A stretch of 64,000 bases of DNA from Ilumatobacteraceae bacterium (GTDB lineage Bacteria > Actinomycetota > Acidimicrobiia > Acidimicrobiales > Ilumatobacteraceae), in the NCBI GenBank assembly GCA_025463305.1, contig JAOBWK010000069.1, forward strand, positions 1-64,000. Reading direction: 5' to 3'. The notes beneath the pieces are model-generated. The model saw only the letters and a program-made list of their open reading frames with translations. It ran no database searches and had not been told where the DNA came from. Every line of letters starts with the position of its first letter. Within the stretch, counting starts at the first letter, position 1. This document shows, piece after piece, positions 8,658 through 17,133 of this stretch. Position numbers and translations under genes: made by a program.

Positions 8658-9875
8658 GTGGCGCTGCGGCCGGCAACTCGGGGCATCGCACCATCGAGGC
8701 CTGACGACTCCGACCCCAGCATGCCCGATCGTTCTGCCGGCGGCTGGCGAGGTGCTTGCGGGCGTGCGATCCGAGCTCGGCACCTGCTTCTGGCGCTGTG
8801 GGCAGGCGCCTGCGCGGTCCTGGCCGGCGGCCGTGGGGACTGGGACGTGTTCGTCGACGGCGGGCGCGCGCTCATCGGCAGCGAAGGCCTGAGCGTCTAC
8901 CTCAAGAACCCGGGCATCCAGACCGGGCCCGTGAGCCTGCTGATCTCCGTGGCCGCGTCGGCGACCCCGCGGAACGGCTTCGTGATCGCTGCTCTGGCCA
9001 GCGGAGTGCTCGGCTTGCTCCTGGTCGGATTCCTCGAGCGCAGCGAGACGAACATCTCGGCGAGCGACCCATTTGGCGCTCAGGCCAAGGTGCTGATCGG
9101 CGGCTGTGTGCTGATGTTCTGGTGGGCGAAGCTGGGCGGATACGGACATCTCGATGACGCGCTCGTGCTGGCGGCGACGACCGGCGCTTTGCTGTTGACC
9201 TGCCGCCGCCGATGGGTGCCGGCCGCGGTGCTGATCGGCATCGCGATCGCGATCAAACCCTGGGCGATCATCTTCCTGCCGTTGACGATGCTGCCAACCG
9301 GTTCACTGCGAGCGCGAATGAAATGGCCAGCGTTGAGCGCCATCGTGGGCGCCTCGTGGTGGCTGCCGTTCCTCATTGCGTATCCGAAGACGTTGCGGTC
9401 CCTGCGCCCGGCGGTGGCACTGTCCGCCGACTCCCCACTCAGCCTCCTCGGCCTCACTGCCGGATCGGTACCTGCAGCGCTGCGCTCGGCCCAGCTGGTC
9501 TGCGCGATCGCCCTGGTGGCCGTCGCTGTCGTGCGTGGCCGCTCGAGCGGGGTCGTCCTCGTCGGAGTCGCCGCTCGCCTGATGCTCGACCCCGGGACGT
9601 GGAGCTACTACACGCCTGGGCTCGTGTTGGGCGCTCTCATCTGGGATGTCCTGGAGACGGACACAGTCGTGCCGATCGCCACGATCTTCGCCGGCGTGAT
9701 GTTGGTCCCGGCCTGGGTGGTCACGGACGCCTCGGCTCGCGCTGTGCTCCGGACGGCAGCTTGTGCCGGGGCGATGGCCGTGGTGCTGTGGCCGCGCCTC
9801 GTCCGCAGCTTCAGCGAACGATCTCGACCCGCAGTCCGTTCTCGTCCCACGATGGATCCATCGGCAGCCGGTTGA
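8658..9875 (+). CDS. Polytopic membrane protein, GT87/GT-C mannosyltransferase-like
   Basis: A 405-residue protein with about nine to ten membrane helices. Features match the GT-C (DUF2029/GT87) polyprenol-phosphate-dependent glycosyltransferases: an early extracytoplasmic acidic segment GDWDVFVDGGRALIG after the first helix, HLDDALVLAATTGALLL, and GIAIAIKPWAIIFLPL. Position after the pilin genes suggests it may glycosylate pilins or surface polymers; that is inference. The GTG at 8658 is 15 bases after the pilin 2 stop with AGGGAC upstream; ATG at 8721 is the alternative. Its 3' end overlaps the convergent DUF429 gene by 65 bases. Confidence 0.7.
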   Translation: MALRPATRGIAPSRPDDSDPSMPDRSAGGWRGACGRAIRARHLLLALWAGACAVLAGGRGDWDVFVDGGRALIGSEGLSVYLKNPGIQTGPVSLLISVAASATPRNGFVIAALASGVLGLLLVGFLERSETNISASDPFGAQAKVLIGGCVLMFWWAKLGGYGHLDDALVLAATTGALLLTCRRRWVPAAVLIGIAIAIKPWAIIFLPLTMLPTGSLRARMKWPALSAIVGASWWLPFLIAYPKTLRSLRPAVALSADSPLSLLGLTAGSVPAALRSAQLVCAIALVAVAVVRGRSSGVVLVGVAARLMLDPGTWSYYTPGLVLGALIWDVLETDTVVPIATIFAGVMLVPAWVVTDASARAVLRTAACAGAMAVVLWPRLVRSFSERSRPAVRSRPTMDPSAAG

Positions 9876-10530
9876 TCGCACGTCCGATCGCTCGACGTGC
9901 CGTCCACAGCAGACCGCTGGCCTGGACGACATGGTACTGCCCCGCACCGGCAGGGGGGGTGCGCTGGATGATCTCCTCGACACCAGGGAGCTTGCTGCGG
10001 ATGAGACCCATGCGTTCGATGACGCCCTCCTGCTGGAACGGGGAGGTCTTGAGTGGCCGGTCGTCGTTGAGGAGCGTGTAGGAGAGCTCGGGGTTGGCCG
10101 AGAAGAAGCTGCGCTGATGGAACGGCTGGAAGGTCTTCTCCGCCTCCCGCAGCCAACGGAAGCGACGGAGGTCATCGTTGGTCAGCCACGGCTCGATGGC
10201 TCTGGCTTCCGCCTTCGTCGTGGTGCGCAGGGCGGCCCGGGAGGGGATGTCACGGACCGCGACGCAGCGGGGCCAACCCACCATGGCTCGTACCTCGCTC
10301 TCGCAGTCGCCGTTCTGCTCCGGGTGATCACGAAACCCCATCGGAATGTTGATCGCGGCTGCGTCGAACTTCGGACGGAAGTCGACCACCTCGTACAGCG
10401 TCCGGACCACCATGCAGTCCTCGACCACCACGGTGACGCCGGCGAGGCGCGCCGGGACGATGAGCCAGCCCTTGGGGCACGGCGTGATGCCGGCGATCCA
10501 CTTGTAGGGGAGCTGCTTCATCATCGACAT
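9811..10530 (-). CDS. DUF429 family protein (RNase H-fold, probably degenerate)
   Basis: A 239-residue protein resembling DUF429: GITPCPKGWLIVPA at the N terminus, FDAAAINIPMGF in the middle, SANPELSYTLL and a final WTARR segment. In typical members the first strand carries Asp (GVDG) and a late DD..DA motif completes an RNase H-like site; here the first is GIT and the late Asp pair is absent, so nuclease activity is doubtful. It lies 20 bases after pilT on the same strand and is probably co-transcribed with it. The start at 10530 (MSMMKQ) is the first Met after the pilT stop; no strong ribosome binding site is seen. Confidence 0.7.
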   Translation of the reverse strand: MSMMKQLPYKWIAGITPCPKGWLIVPARLAGVTVVVEDCMVVRTLYEVVDFRPKFDAAAINIPMGFRDHPEQNGDCESEVRAMVGWPRCVAVRDIPSRAALRTTTKAEARAIEPWLTNDDLRRFRWLREAEKTFQPFHQRSFFSANPELSYTLLNDDRPLKTSPFQQEGVIERMGLIRSKLPGVEEIIQRTPPAGAGQYHVVQASGLLWTARRAIGRAINRLPMDPSWDENGLRVEIVR

Positions 10531-10549
10531 GTCGAGCGACCGCCCGGAT

Positions 10550-11734
10550 TCATGAGCCGCGACGACCCGTGGGCGCAGCGGCGGCCGCCGTGACGAGCTC
10601 GGCGTTGCCCGACGTGGCCCCCTGTCCGGCGTTGATGGTGGCATCGGCCTGGATCTGGTTTCGCACCGTGGACGCGTGCGCCATGATCTCCTTCGGGTAG
10701 GCGCTGATCTCGCTGGCGGCATCCATGGTGAGCAGACCGGACACGACCAGGCGGGCGAGGTCCATCTCGATGGTCTGCATCCCGTCCTTCTGGCCCGTGG
10801 TGATGAGGTTGCGCATCTGCCGGCTCTTGCCCTCGCGGACGAGGTTGCGGACGGCGTCGGTGCCCATCAGCACCTCATAGGCGGCCACACGTCCGCCACC
10901 TTCGACCGCGACCAGACGCTGGCTGATGACGCCCTGGAGGCAGCCGGCGAGCTGGATCTGGATCTGGTCCCGGCGTTCTGCGGGGAACACGTCGACGATG
11001 CGGTCGAGGGCCTGCGAGGCGTCGTTGGTGTGCAGCGTCGCGAACACGAGGTGACCGGTCTCGGCCAGCGACAGGGTGATCGAGATGCTGTCGAGGTCGC
11101 GCATCTCACCGAGCAGCACGACGTCGGGGTCCTCACGCAGGGCGCTGCGCAGGCCGTCGGTGAAGCTGAGCACGTCGGTGCCGACCTCGCGCTGGTTGAC
11201 CATCGCGGTCTTGTGCACGTGCAGGTACTCGACGGGATCCTCGATGGTGAGGATGTGGCACGGCCGTTCGTCGTTGATCCGGTCGATCATCGCCGCCAGC
11301 GTCGTGCTCTTGCCCGAGCCGGTGGGGCCGACGACCAGGACGAGTCCGTACGGCTTGTTGAGCAGATCGATGCACGCTGCGGGCGCGCCGAGCTCTTCCA
11401 GCGAGCGGACGCGGAACGGGACGACGCGAAGGGCCAAGGCCATGGTGCCGCGCTGCATGTAGGCGTTGGCACGGAAGCGGCCGACGCTGGGGATGCCGAA
11501 CGAGAAGTCGACCTGGTGGTTCTCGGCGAGCTCCACTTTGTGGCGATCGTCGAGCAGCGACATGACGATGCGTTCGATCTCGCTCGGCACCAGCACGGGC
11601 ACGCCCTCGAACTTGACCAGGTATCCGTCGCGGCGGGCCGTTGCCGGACGCCCGGCGCTGAGGTGGAGGTCGCTCGCGCCGGCGGCGACCGTTGCCTGGA
11701 GCAGGGTGTGAAGGACGGGGTCGGGGGTGCTCAT
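10550..11734 (-). CDS. pilT: Type IV pilus retraction ATPase
   Basis: A 394-residue hexameric secretion ATPase of the PilT group, which depolymerises pili and powers twitching. Walker A is GPTGSGKST at about residues 136-144. The Asp box is ILTIEDPVEYLH, Walker B is DVVLLGEMRD, and the His box is ETGHLVFATLHTND. There is no tetra-cysteine zinc motif, which separates it from PilB. The C terminus extends about 30 residues past the usual end. The ATG at 11734 has GGAGA eight bases upstream. It is followed by the DUF429 gene and is divergent from the prepilin peptidase gene. Confidence 0.95.
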   Translation of the reverse strand: MSTPDPVLHTLLQATVAAGASDLHLSAGRPATARRDGYLVKFEGVPVLVPSEIERIVMSLLDDRHKVELAENHQVDFSFGIPSVGRFRANAYMQRGTMALALRVVPFRVRSLEELGAPAACIDLLNKPYGLVLVVGPTGSGKSTTLAAMIDRINDERPCHILTIEDPVEYLHVHKTAMVNQREVGTDVLSFTDGLRSALREDPDVVLLGEMRDLDSISITLSLAETGHLVFATLHTNDASQALDRIVDVFPAERRDQIQIQLAGCLQGVISQRLVAVEGGGRVAAYEVLMGTDAVRNLVREGKSRQMRNLITTGQKDGMQTIEMDLARLVVSGLLTMDAASEISAYPKEIMAHASTVRNQIQADATINAGQGATSGNAELVTAAAAAPTGRRGS

Positions 11735-11784
11735 CTGGCTAATCTCCGTGTTGGAACCGCAGGCTGCGGTGAGGTGAAGGACTC

Positions 11785-12549
11785 ATGGTCATTGCGTTTA
11801 CGACGATCCTCGGGCTGCTGATCGGGTCGTTCTTGACGGTGGTGGTGGATCGTGTGCCGGACGGACGGTCGGTGGTGGCGCCGGGTTCGGCCTGCGGCAA
11901 CTGCGGTCTGCAGTTGGGGTTCGTGGACCTCGTGCCGGTGTTCAGCTGGCTCGCGCTCCGTGGACGATGCCGTCGCTGCAAGGCCAAGATCGGCGTGGAG
12001 CCCTTGGTGCTCGAGGTCGCCAACGCGGGCGTCTTCCTTGCATTTGCAATCAAGTTCGGACTGTCGTGGGAGCTGGGCGCGTTCTGCGCGCTCGCAGCCG
12101 GGCTCGTCGCGCTCAGCTGGATCGACCTGCGCACCAAGCGGTTGCCGCGCGAGATCATCTACGTCACTGCACTGATCGGCGTCCCGCTGCTGGGCGTCGC
12201 GGCGATCGTTCGCCACGAGCCGCGCCGGATCTGGATGATGCTGCTCGGTGCTGCGGTTGCTCTCGCGTTCATGGGCGCCGTCTACGTGCTGAGCCGTGGT
12301 GGCATGGGTGATGGCGACGTGCGTCTGTCCCCACTGCTCGGTGCGTACCTCGGCTGGCTCAACCCCGGTTTCGCGGCGGTGGGTTTGTTCCTTGGCTTCC
12401 TGGCCGGTGCAGTCGTCGGGCTCGCGCTGATCGCGGTCGGCCGGGGCGGTCGCAAGACCGCCGTGCCGTTCGGTCCCTTCCTGGCGCTGGGGACGATCAT
12501 TGCCGTGTGGGCTGGCCAACCGATGATCGACACGCTGCTGCATCGCTGA
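11785..12549 (+). CDS. pilD: Prepilin peptidase / N-methyltransferase (A24)
   Basis: A 254-residue, eight-helix membrane aspartyl protease that removes prepilin leaders after Gly and methylates the new N terminus. The zinc-binding cysteines are CGNC and CRRC in the first cytoplasmic loop (about residues 37-75). The catalytic aspartates are in SWIDLRTKRLP and GMGDGDVRLS. AAGGA precedes the ATG. It alone is on the plus strand between pilT and pilC, so it is not in either operon, although the proteins work together. Confidence 0.94.
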   Translation: MVIAFTTILGLLIGSFLTVVVDRVPDGRSVVAPGSACGNCGLQLGFVDLVPVFSWLALRGRCRRCKAKIGVEPLVLEVANAGVFLAFAIKFGLSWELGAFCALAAGLVALSWIDLRTKRLPREIIYVTALIGVPLLGVAAIVRHEPRRIWMMLLGAAVALAFMGAVYVLSRGGMGDGDVRLSPLLGAYLGWLNPGFAAVGLFLGFLAGAVVGLALIAVGRGGRKTAVPFGPFLALGTIIAVWAGQPMIDTLLHR

Positions 12550-12561
12550 CATCAGCGTGGC

Positions 12562-13773
12562 TCAGGTCTGCGTCTTCATGTTGTCGAGCACGCCGTACAT
12601 CGCCGAGACCAGGGCAACGGCGACGAAGCCGACGATGAGGCCGACGAACACGATCATGATCGGCTCGAACATCGTCGTGAACTTCTTGATCCGGCTCTCC
12701 AGCTCGCGGTCGAAGTAGAGGCTGGCCACCTCGAGCTGGTCGTCGAGCGTTCCCGTCTCTTCGCCGACCTTGAACATCTGCTTGGCGGCGCCGGGGAAGA
12801 GACCGGTGTCGGCCAGCGGACGAGCAAAGCCGCCACCTTCGAGCATCACGGCCTGTGCTTCCTCGAGGCGCGCCTTGTACACCGTGTTGCTCGTCGACTC
12901 GGTGGTCGTCCTCAGCCCCTCCGGCAGCGGCACGCCCGCTCGGATCATCGCTCCGAGGATGCGGCAGAAGCGCTCGAGGATCGAGTACTCGACGATGCCG
13001 CTGATGATCGGGATCTTGAGCACCAGCCGGTCGCGGACGAGACGTCCCTTGGTCGACTTGGTCAGCCACAGCACGGCAGCGACGAAGACGGCGATGACCG
13101 ACGCGGGGATGTACCAGAGCACCGTGAACAGATCGGCGACGAACAGCAGCATGCGCGTCGGCAGCGGCAGATCGGCGTGGAGCTCGGCGAACAGCGGCTT
13201 GAACTGCGGCAGCACGTAGCCGGCGAGCACACAGACGGTGAAGAACGCCATCACCATGACGACGCCGGGGTAGGAGAGCGCGGAGACGACCTTGGCGCGG
13301 GTCTCGACCTCACGCTCGATGTAGCCAGCGAGGCTCTCTAGCGTCGTGTCGAGACGGCCCGTCAGTTCGGCGGACTCGAGGATGCCCATGTAGTAGATCG
13401 GGAACGCCTCGGGATGCTTGCGTGCTGCGGCGGAGAGCCGGCCACCGTTGCGCAGGTCTTCGACCATCGAGCTGAGACAGCGGCGCAGGGCGAGGTCCTC
13501 GGTCTCGTCGCCGATGGTCTCCAGTGCCTCGGTGATGGGGATGCCGGCCTTGACGAACACCGCGAGTTGACGCGTGAAGTGCATCAGCTCCTTCTTCTTG
13601 ACCTTTTCCTTGGTGAGCTCGAACTGCAGCGCGCCCTTGTGCTCGGTGAGCTTGGTGGGGAACAGGTTCTGTGCCATCAGGTTCTGGCGCGCGTCGCCGA
13701 TGGTCTCGGCCTTGGTGACTCCCTCGACGGCACCGCCCGTTGGGTCGATGGCGGCGTATGCGAACTTGGGCAT
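12562..13773 (-). CDS. pilC: Type IV pilus inner membrane platform protein
   Basis: A 403-residue protein of the GspF/PilC family, with two tandem cytoplasmic helical domains (about residues 70-195 and 275-400) each followed by membrane helices, and an N-terminal YAAIDPTGGAVEG motif. It anchors the assembly and retraction motors at the membrane. ATG 13773 has AAGGA upstream and follows the pilB stop by 25 bases, so it is in one operon with pilB and the coiled-coil gene. It converges on pilD with a 12-base gap and no obvious terminator. Confidence 0.93.
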   Translation of the reverse strand: MPKFAYAAIDPTGGAVEGVTKAETIGDARQNLMAQNLFPTKLTEHKGALQFELTKEKVKKKELMHFTRQLAVFVKAGIPITEALETIGDETEDLALRRCLSSMVEDLRNGGRLSAAARKHPEAFPIYYMGILESAELTGRLDTTLESLAGYIEREVETRAKVVSALSYPGVVMVMAFFTVCVLAGYVLPQFKPLFAELHADLPLPTRMLLFVADLFTVLWYIPASVIAVFVAAVLWLTKSTKGRLVRDRLVLKIPIISGIVEYSILERFCRILGAMIRAGVPLPEGLRTTTESTSNTVYKARLEEAQAVMLEGGGFARPLADTGLFPGAAKQMFKVGEETGTLDDQLEVASLYFDRELESRIKKFTTMFEPIMIVFVGLIVGFVAVALVSAMYGVLDNMKTQT

Positions 13774-13798
13774 GGCGGATCCTTGGTTGCAGCGGCGA

Positions 13799-15568
13799 CT
13801 AGTTGGCGAACAGGGTGCGGACGACTTCGGGCACTGTGGTGACGTCGTTCTCGACGAGTTGCATGGCCTCGCGGAGCATGGTGCGCATTCCCTGGGCGAC
13901 GGCCAGGCGGCGGAGCTCCTCGGTGGTGGCCCAGCCGACGATCAGGCGGCGCAGCTCGGGTGTGATGCGCAGCAGCTCGTACACGCCGATGCGGTCGCGG
14001 TAGCCGGTGCCGGCGCAGTAGTTGCAGCCCGCGCCGTGGAAGAACTGGGTCTTGTCGCTGCCGCCGCTGTGCTGGCGGAACACGGCGATCTCGTCGGCGC
14101 CGGGGCTGTACGGCTCCTTGCACGAATCGCAGATGCGGCGCAGCAGACGCTGGCCGATGACGCCGACGACGGAGGAGGCGATGAGGAAGGCCTCGATGCC
14201 CATGTCGAGGAAGCGGTGCAACGCGGCGACGCTGTCGGTGCCGTGCAGGGAGCTCAGCACGAAGTGACCGGTGAGCGCGCTCTGGATCGCGATGCGGGCC
14301 GTGTCCGCGTCTCGGATCTCACCCACCAGGATGACGTCGGGGTCCTGACGGAGGATGGCCTTCAAGCCGGTGGCGAACGTGAGGCCGGCCTGCTCGTTGG
14401 TCTGGATCTGGTTGATGCCCGGGAAGACGTACTCGACCGGGTCCTCGACGGTGGTGACGTTCTTGCCGCTGGAGTTGATCTCCTGCAACGTCGCGTACAG
14501 CGTGGTGGTCTTGCCGGCGCCGGTGGGGCCGGCGCAGATGACCATGCCGAACGGCGCGTGGACCATCTTCGAGTACTGGATGTAGGTGTCACGGGGGAAG
14601 CCGAGCTCGGACAGGCCGATCATCGACCGGCCCTTGTCGAGGATTCGCATGACGACCTTCTCGCCCCACACCGTGGCGACGCTGGCGACGCGGACGTCGA
14701 CCTCCTTGCCGTCGATCACGGTGGAGAACTGGCCGTCCTGCGGGCGACGCCGCTCGACGATGTTCATGCCGCTCATGATCTTCAACCGGCTGGTGAGCGC
14801 GGCGTGCACGCCGATGGGGAGGCTGAACGCCTCGACGAGGTTGCCGTCGATGCGGAACCGGATCCGCAGCGACTCGTCGAGCGGCTCGACGTGGATGTCG
14901 CTCGCGCGGTCGAGCATCGCCTGGCCGACGATGAGGTTGACGAGCTGAACGACGTGCGCCTGGTCCTCGACGTTGACCTCGTTCGCCGCGGCGAAGCCGC
15001 TGCGCTGGTCGTCGGTGACCTCGAACGACTTGGCCAGCCGGTCGACGTCGGCGTCGGCGCGGAACATCTTGTCGATGAACGTGCGGACCGTGGCGAAGTC
15101 GCCCACGAACCAACGCAGCGGCCGATTGGCGGCCGCCTCGACCGCAGCGCGGCGGAACGGTGACGGATCCGAGGTGAGGACGATCAGGGTGTCGCCGTCG
15201 AGCGTGATCGGCAGCACCTGGTTGGCGCGGATGATCTTCTCGTCGAGCAGGGCGACGGTGTCGGGGTCGAGCGTGATGCCCTTGGTGTCGGCGGCGGGCA
15301 GGCCGAAGACCTGGGCGACGGCGAGCGAGATCTCGGGGCGGCCGACGGCGAACCGGCTGAGCGCGAGCTCGCCGAACGCGAGCACGTCGCCGGCGGCGAG
15401 CTGCAGCGTGGTGGCGAGTGCCTCGGGCGTCATCTGGCCGCTCTCGACCAGCAGCTGGCCGATCTGCATGCACTCGGCACCGCTCTGCCCGACGGCGTCG
15501 TGTCCGTGCGCGGGAAGGTCCGAGCCGGATGCGGGTGCGTCTTTGTGGGATTTGGTGAACAGTGCCAT
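13799..15568 (-). CDS. pilB: Type IV pilus extension ATPase
   Basis: A 589-residue GspE/PilB motor. An N-terminal T2SSE_N/MshEN-like domain occupies about residues 35-180, followed by the N2 domain and the ATPase core. Walker A is GPTGAGKTT (about 347-355), Walker B is DVILVGEIRD, the His box is ALTGHFVLSSLHG, and the tetra-cysteine zinc motif is CDSC plus CNYC. The MshEN-like part lacks the Arg and Gln positions of the best c-di-GMP binders, so direct ligand control is uncertain. ATG 15568 has a GGAGA site; the gene is second in an operon led by a WhiG-type promoter. Confidence 0.95.
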   Translation of the reverse strand: MALFTKSHKDAPASGSDLPAHGHDAVGQSGAECMQIGQLLVESGQMTPEALATTLQLAAGDVLAFGELALSRFAVGRPEISLAVAQVFGLPAADTKGITLDPDTVALLDEKIIRANQVLPITLDGDTLIVLTSDPSPFRRAAVEAAANRPLRWFVGDFATVRTFIDKMFRADADVDRLAKSFEVTDDQRSGFAAANEVNVEDQAHVVQLVNLIVGQAMLDRASDIHVEPLDESLRIRFRIDGNLVEAFSLPIGVHAALTSRLKIMSGMNIVERRRPQDGQFSTVIDGKEVDVRVASVATVWGEKVVMRILDKGRSMIGLSELGFPRDTYIQYSKMVHAPFGMVICAGPTGAGKTTTLYATLQEINSSGKNVTTVEDPVEYVFPGINQIQTNEQAGLTFATGLKAILRQDPDVILVGEIRDADTARIAIQSALTGHFVLSSLHGTDSVAALHRFLDMGIEAFLIASSVVGVIGQRLLRRICDSCKEPYSPGADEIAVFRQHSGGSDKTQFFHGAGCNYCAGTGYRDRIGVYELLRITPELRRLIVGWATTEELRRLAVAQGMRTMLREAMQLVENDVTTVPEVVRTLFAN

Positions 15569-15618
15569 GAGGCGTCTCCGGAGAGTGGAAGGTCAGCGAT
15601 CCGTTCGTCGGGGCACGG

Positions 15619-16983
15619 TCACCACGACGAGAGGTTGGATTCGGACGAGAAGCCGTTGGCGTCGCTGCCGTACACGGGCGGCGGCGCCGGGGGTGCGGCC
15701 GCGGGCGGAGCTGCGGCAGACGGTGCCGATGATGGCGGCGGGCTGGGCAGCTCGGTCTTGCGCAGGAACTGCGACGGGTCGAGCTCGGCGAGTGCCCGCT
15801 CGATCTCCTCGAGGCGCTCGAGCTGCACCGCCGTGCTGACGTCCATGTCGGTGTCGGCGATCTGTGCGGCGAGCTCGCCGATGCGGGCGTTGATCTTGTC
15901 GAACTGATCGCCGGTGCTGGTGGCCACGCGCTCGAGCTCGATGCGTACGAGCATCGACTCGCCGATCGCGGCGGACATCTGATCGCGCAGCTGGGTGACG
16001 GCTTCCTCGTCGACCTTGCTGACCGCCTCGGCGACGGCGTCGAGGCGAGCGGCGAGCCCGTGCTGCACGTTCTCCAGCTCGATCACGCGGTGGGAGAGGG
16101 CGACGATGGCCTCGTCGATTCCGCCGCTGATCCGGCCGATCGTGGCCTCGACCGCGGCGAGGCGAGCGCCGGTCGTCTCGTTGATCCGCTCCTCCATCGC
16201 GAGGAGGCGATCGACGACGCGCGCATCGGTCTCGTCGACCTTGCGGCCGACGGACGTGACCTGCTCGGCGACGTGGTTGCGCATCACGCCGAGTGCTTCG
16301 TCGACGCGCTGGCCGACGGCGCGGGTGCGCTCGTCGACGTGCTCGCCGAACGCCCGGCTGGTGTCGTCGAAGCGGCGGGCGATGGTGGCGGTGGTCTCGT
16401 TGACGTGGTGGACGAGGCCCGCGGACTGCTCGTCGAAGCGGCGCGCGGCGACCTGCAGCTCCTCGATGCGTGCGGCGAGGAGGTTGGTGGTGAGGTCGAA
16501 GCGCTCTTGCAGCGGTCCCGACGCCTGCTCGAGCTGGCTCGGCAGGCCGATGGTGAGGTCCTGGCTGACCTTCTCGAGCCGACCTTCGAGCTCGCCGAAG
16601 CGCCAGTGCTGGCCGGCCGCGAACTCGGTGAGGCGCTCCTCGATGGCGGTCTGCAGGGCCTGCTCGTACGCCTCGTTGGCGGCGTGGGCCTGGTCGAGCT
16701 CGGTGCGCAGGACGTCGATCTGCTGCTGGAAGTGGGTCACGAGCTCGCTGCGGCCGGCCTCACCGGCCTGCTGGACGGCGTCGGCGCGCGCGGACATCGC
16801 CCCGAAGTAGCGGGTGAGCTGCTGCTCGACGGCGGTGAGGATGGCGGAGGTGGTTGCGTCCGAGACCGCCTGCTGCTGAACGGGGTTCGGCAGTGCAGAC
16901 GGTCCCGACGCCAGTGGGACCGGCGCCTCGGCAGCCTGGGGGAACGGCGCTGACGGCTGGTCGCTGTATTGGTTCCTCGCCAC
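15619..16983 (-). CDS. Long coiled-coil protein heading the pilB-pilC operon
   Basis: A 454-residue protein I cannot assign to a named family. After a Pro/Gln-rich N terminus (to about residue 60), residues 65-400 are a nearly continuous coiled coil with spaced repeats of the type V-x-R-x-V-D-E (HVDERTRAVGQRVDEAL, VGRKVDETDARVVDR), as in chemoreceptor-like or filament-forming coiled coils. A low-complexity Pro/Ala/Ser tail ends in NLSSW. There are no membrane helices. GTG 16983 lies 7 nt after a WhiG-type -10 box, so the message is leaderless. Position suggests a scaffold or polarity factor for pili. The upstream in-frame extension to 17220 is not needed. Confidence 0.75.
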   Translation of the reverse strand: MARNQYSDQPSAPFPQAAEAPVPLASGPSALPNPVQQQAVSDATTSAILTAVEQQLTRYFGAMSARADAVQQAGEAGRSELVTHFQQQIDVLRTELDQAHAANEAYEQALQTAIEERLTEFAAGQHWRFGELEGRLEKVSQDLTIGLPSQLEQASGPLQERFDLTTNLLAARIEELQVAARRFDEQSAGLVHHVNETTATIARRFDDTSRAFGEHVDERTRAVGQRVDEALGVMRNHVAEQVTSVGRKVDETDARVVDRLLAMEERINETTGARLAAVEATIGRISGGIDEAIVALSHRVIELENVQHGLAARLDAVAEAVSKVDEEAVTQLRDQMSAAIGESMLVRIELERVATSTGDQFDKINARIGELAAQIADTDMDVSTAVQLERLEEIERALAELDPSQFLRKTELPSPPPSSAPSAAAPPAAAPPAPPPVYGSDANGFSSESNLSSW

Positions 16984-17018
16984 GGTGAAACAATCGGCAA
17001 GATTGAGGCAAGCTTGAG
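16984..17018 (-). promoter_or_regulatory. WhiG/sigma-28-type promoter of the coiled-coil-pilB-pilC operon
   Basis: Read on the minus strand, the 35 bases before the GTG contain TCAA, 15 bases, then GCCGATTG, then 7 bases to the start codon. The sigma-28/WhiG consensus is TAAA-N15-GCCGATAA. A near-identical segment at the same distance from a GTG start precedes the Roadblock gene (22748-22782). Both also carry TTGCC twice with an 11-base period. The shared architecture between unrelated coding sequences is the evidence; the sigma factor itself is not in the window. Confidence 0.7.
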
Positions 17019-17133
17019 GAATTGCAGCCGTGTAACTCGACCTCACTGACAGGCCCGACGGTCGCCCGAGAGGCGGCACCGGGGTGATGCAGAGGCGGTG
17101 CGGCGAGCCGGTCCGGCGTGCCAGACTCGGGCC

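Noticed and set aside
13574..15163. A 529-codon plus-strand open frame across pilB/pilC
   Set aside because: It is antisense to pilB and pilC with clear motifs, and its translation is His/Asp/Arg/Gly-rich low-information sequence typical of shadow frames in high-GC DNA.
15650..15800. c-di-GMP binding by the PilB N-terminal MshEN-like domain
   Set aside because: Coordinates are near the operon only; the MshEN-like segment itself (about codons 35-75 of pilB) lacks the Arg and Gln positions of established binders, so I do not claim it.
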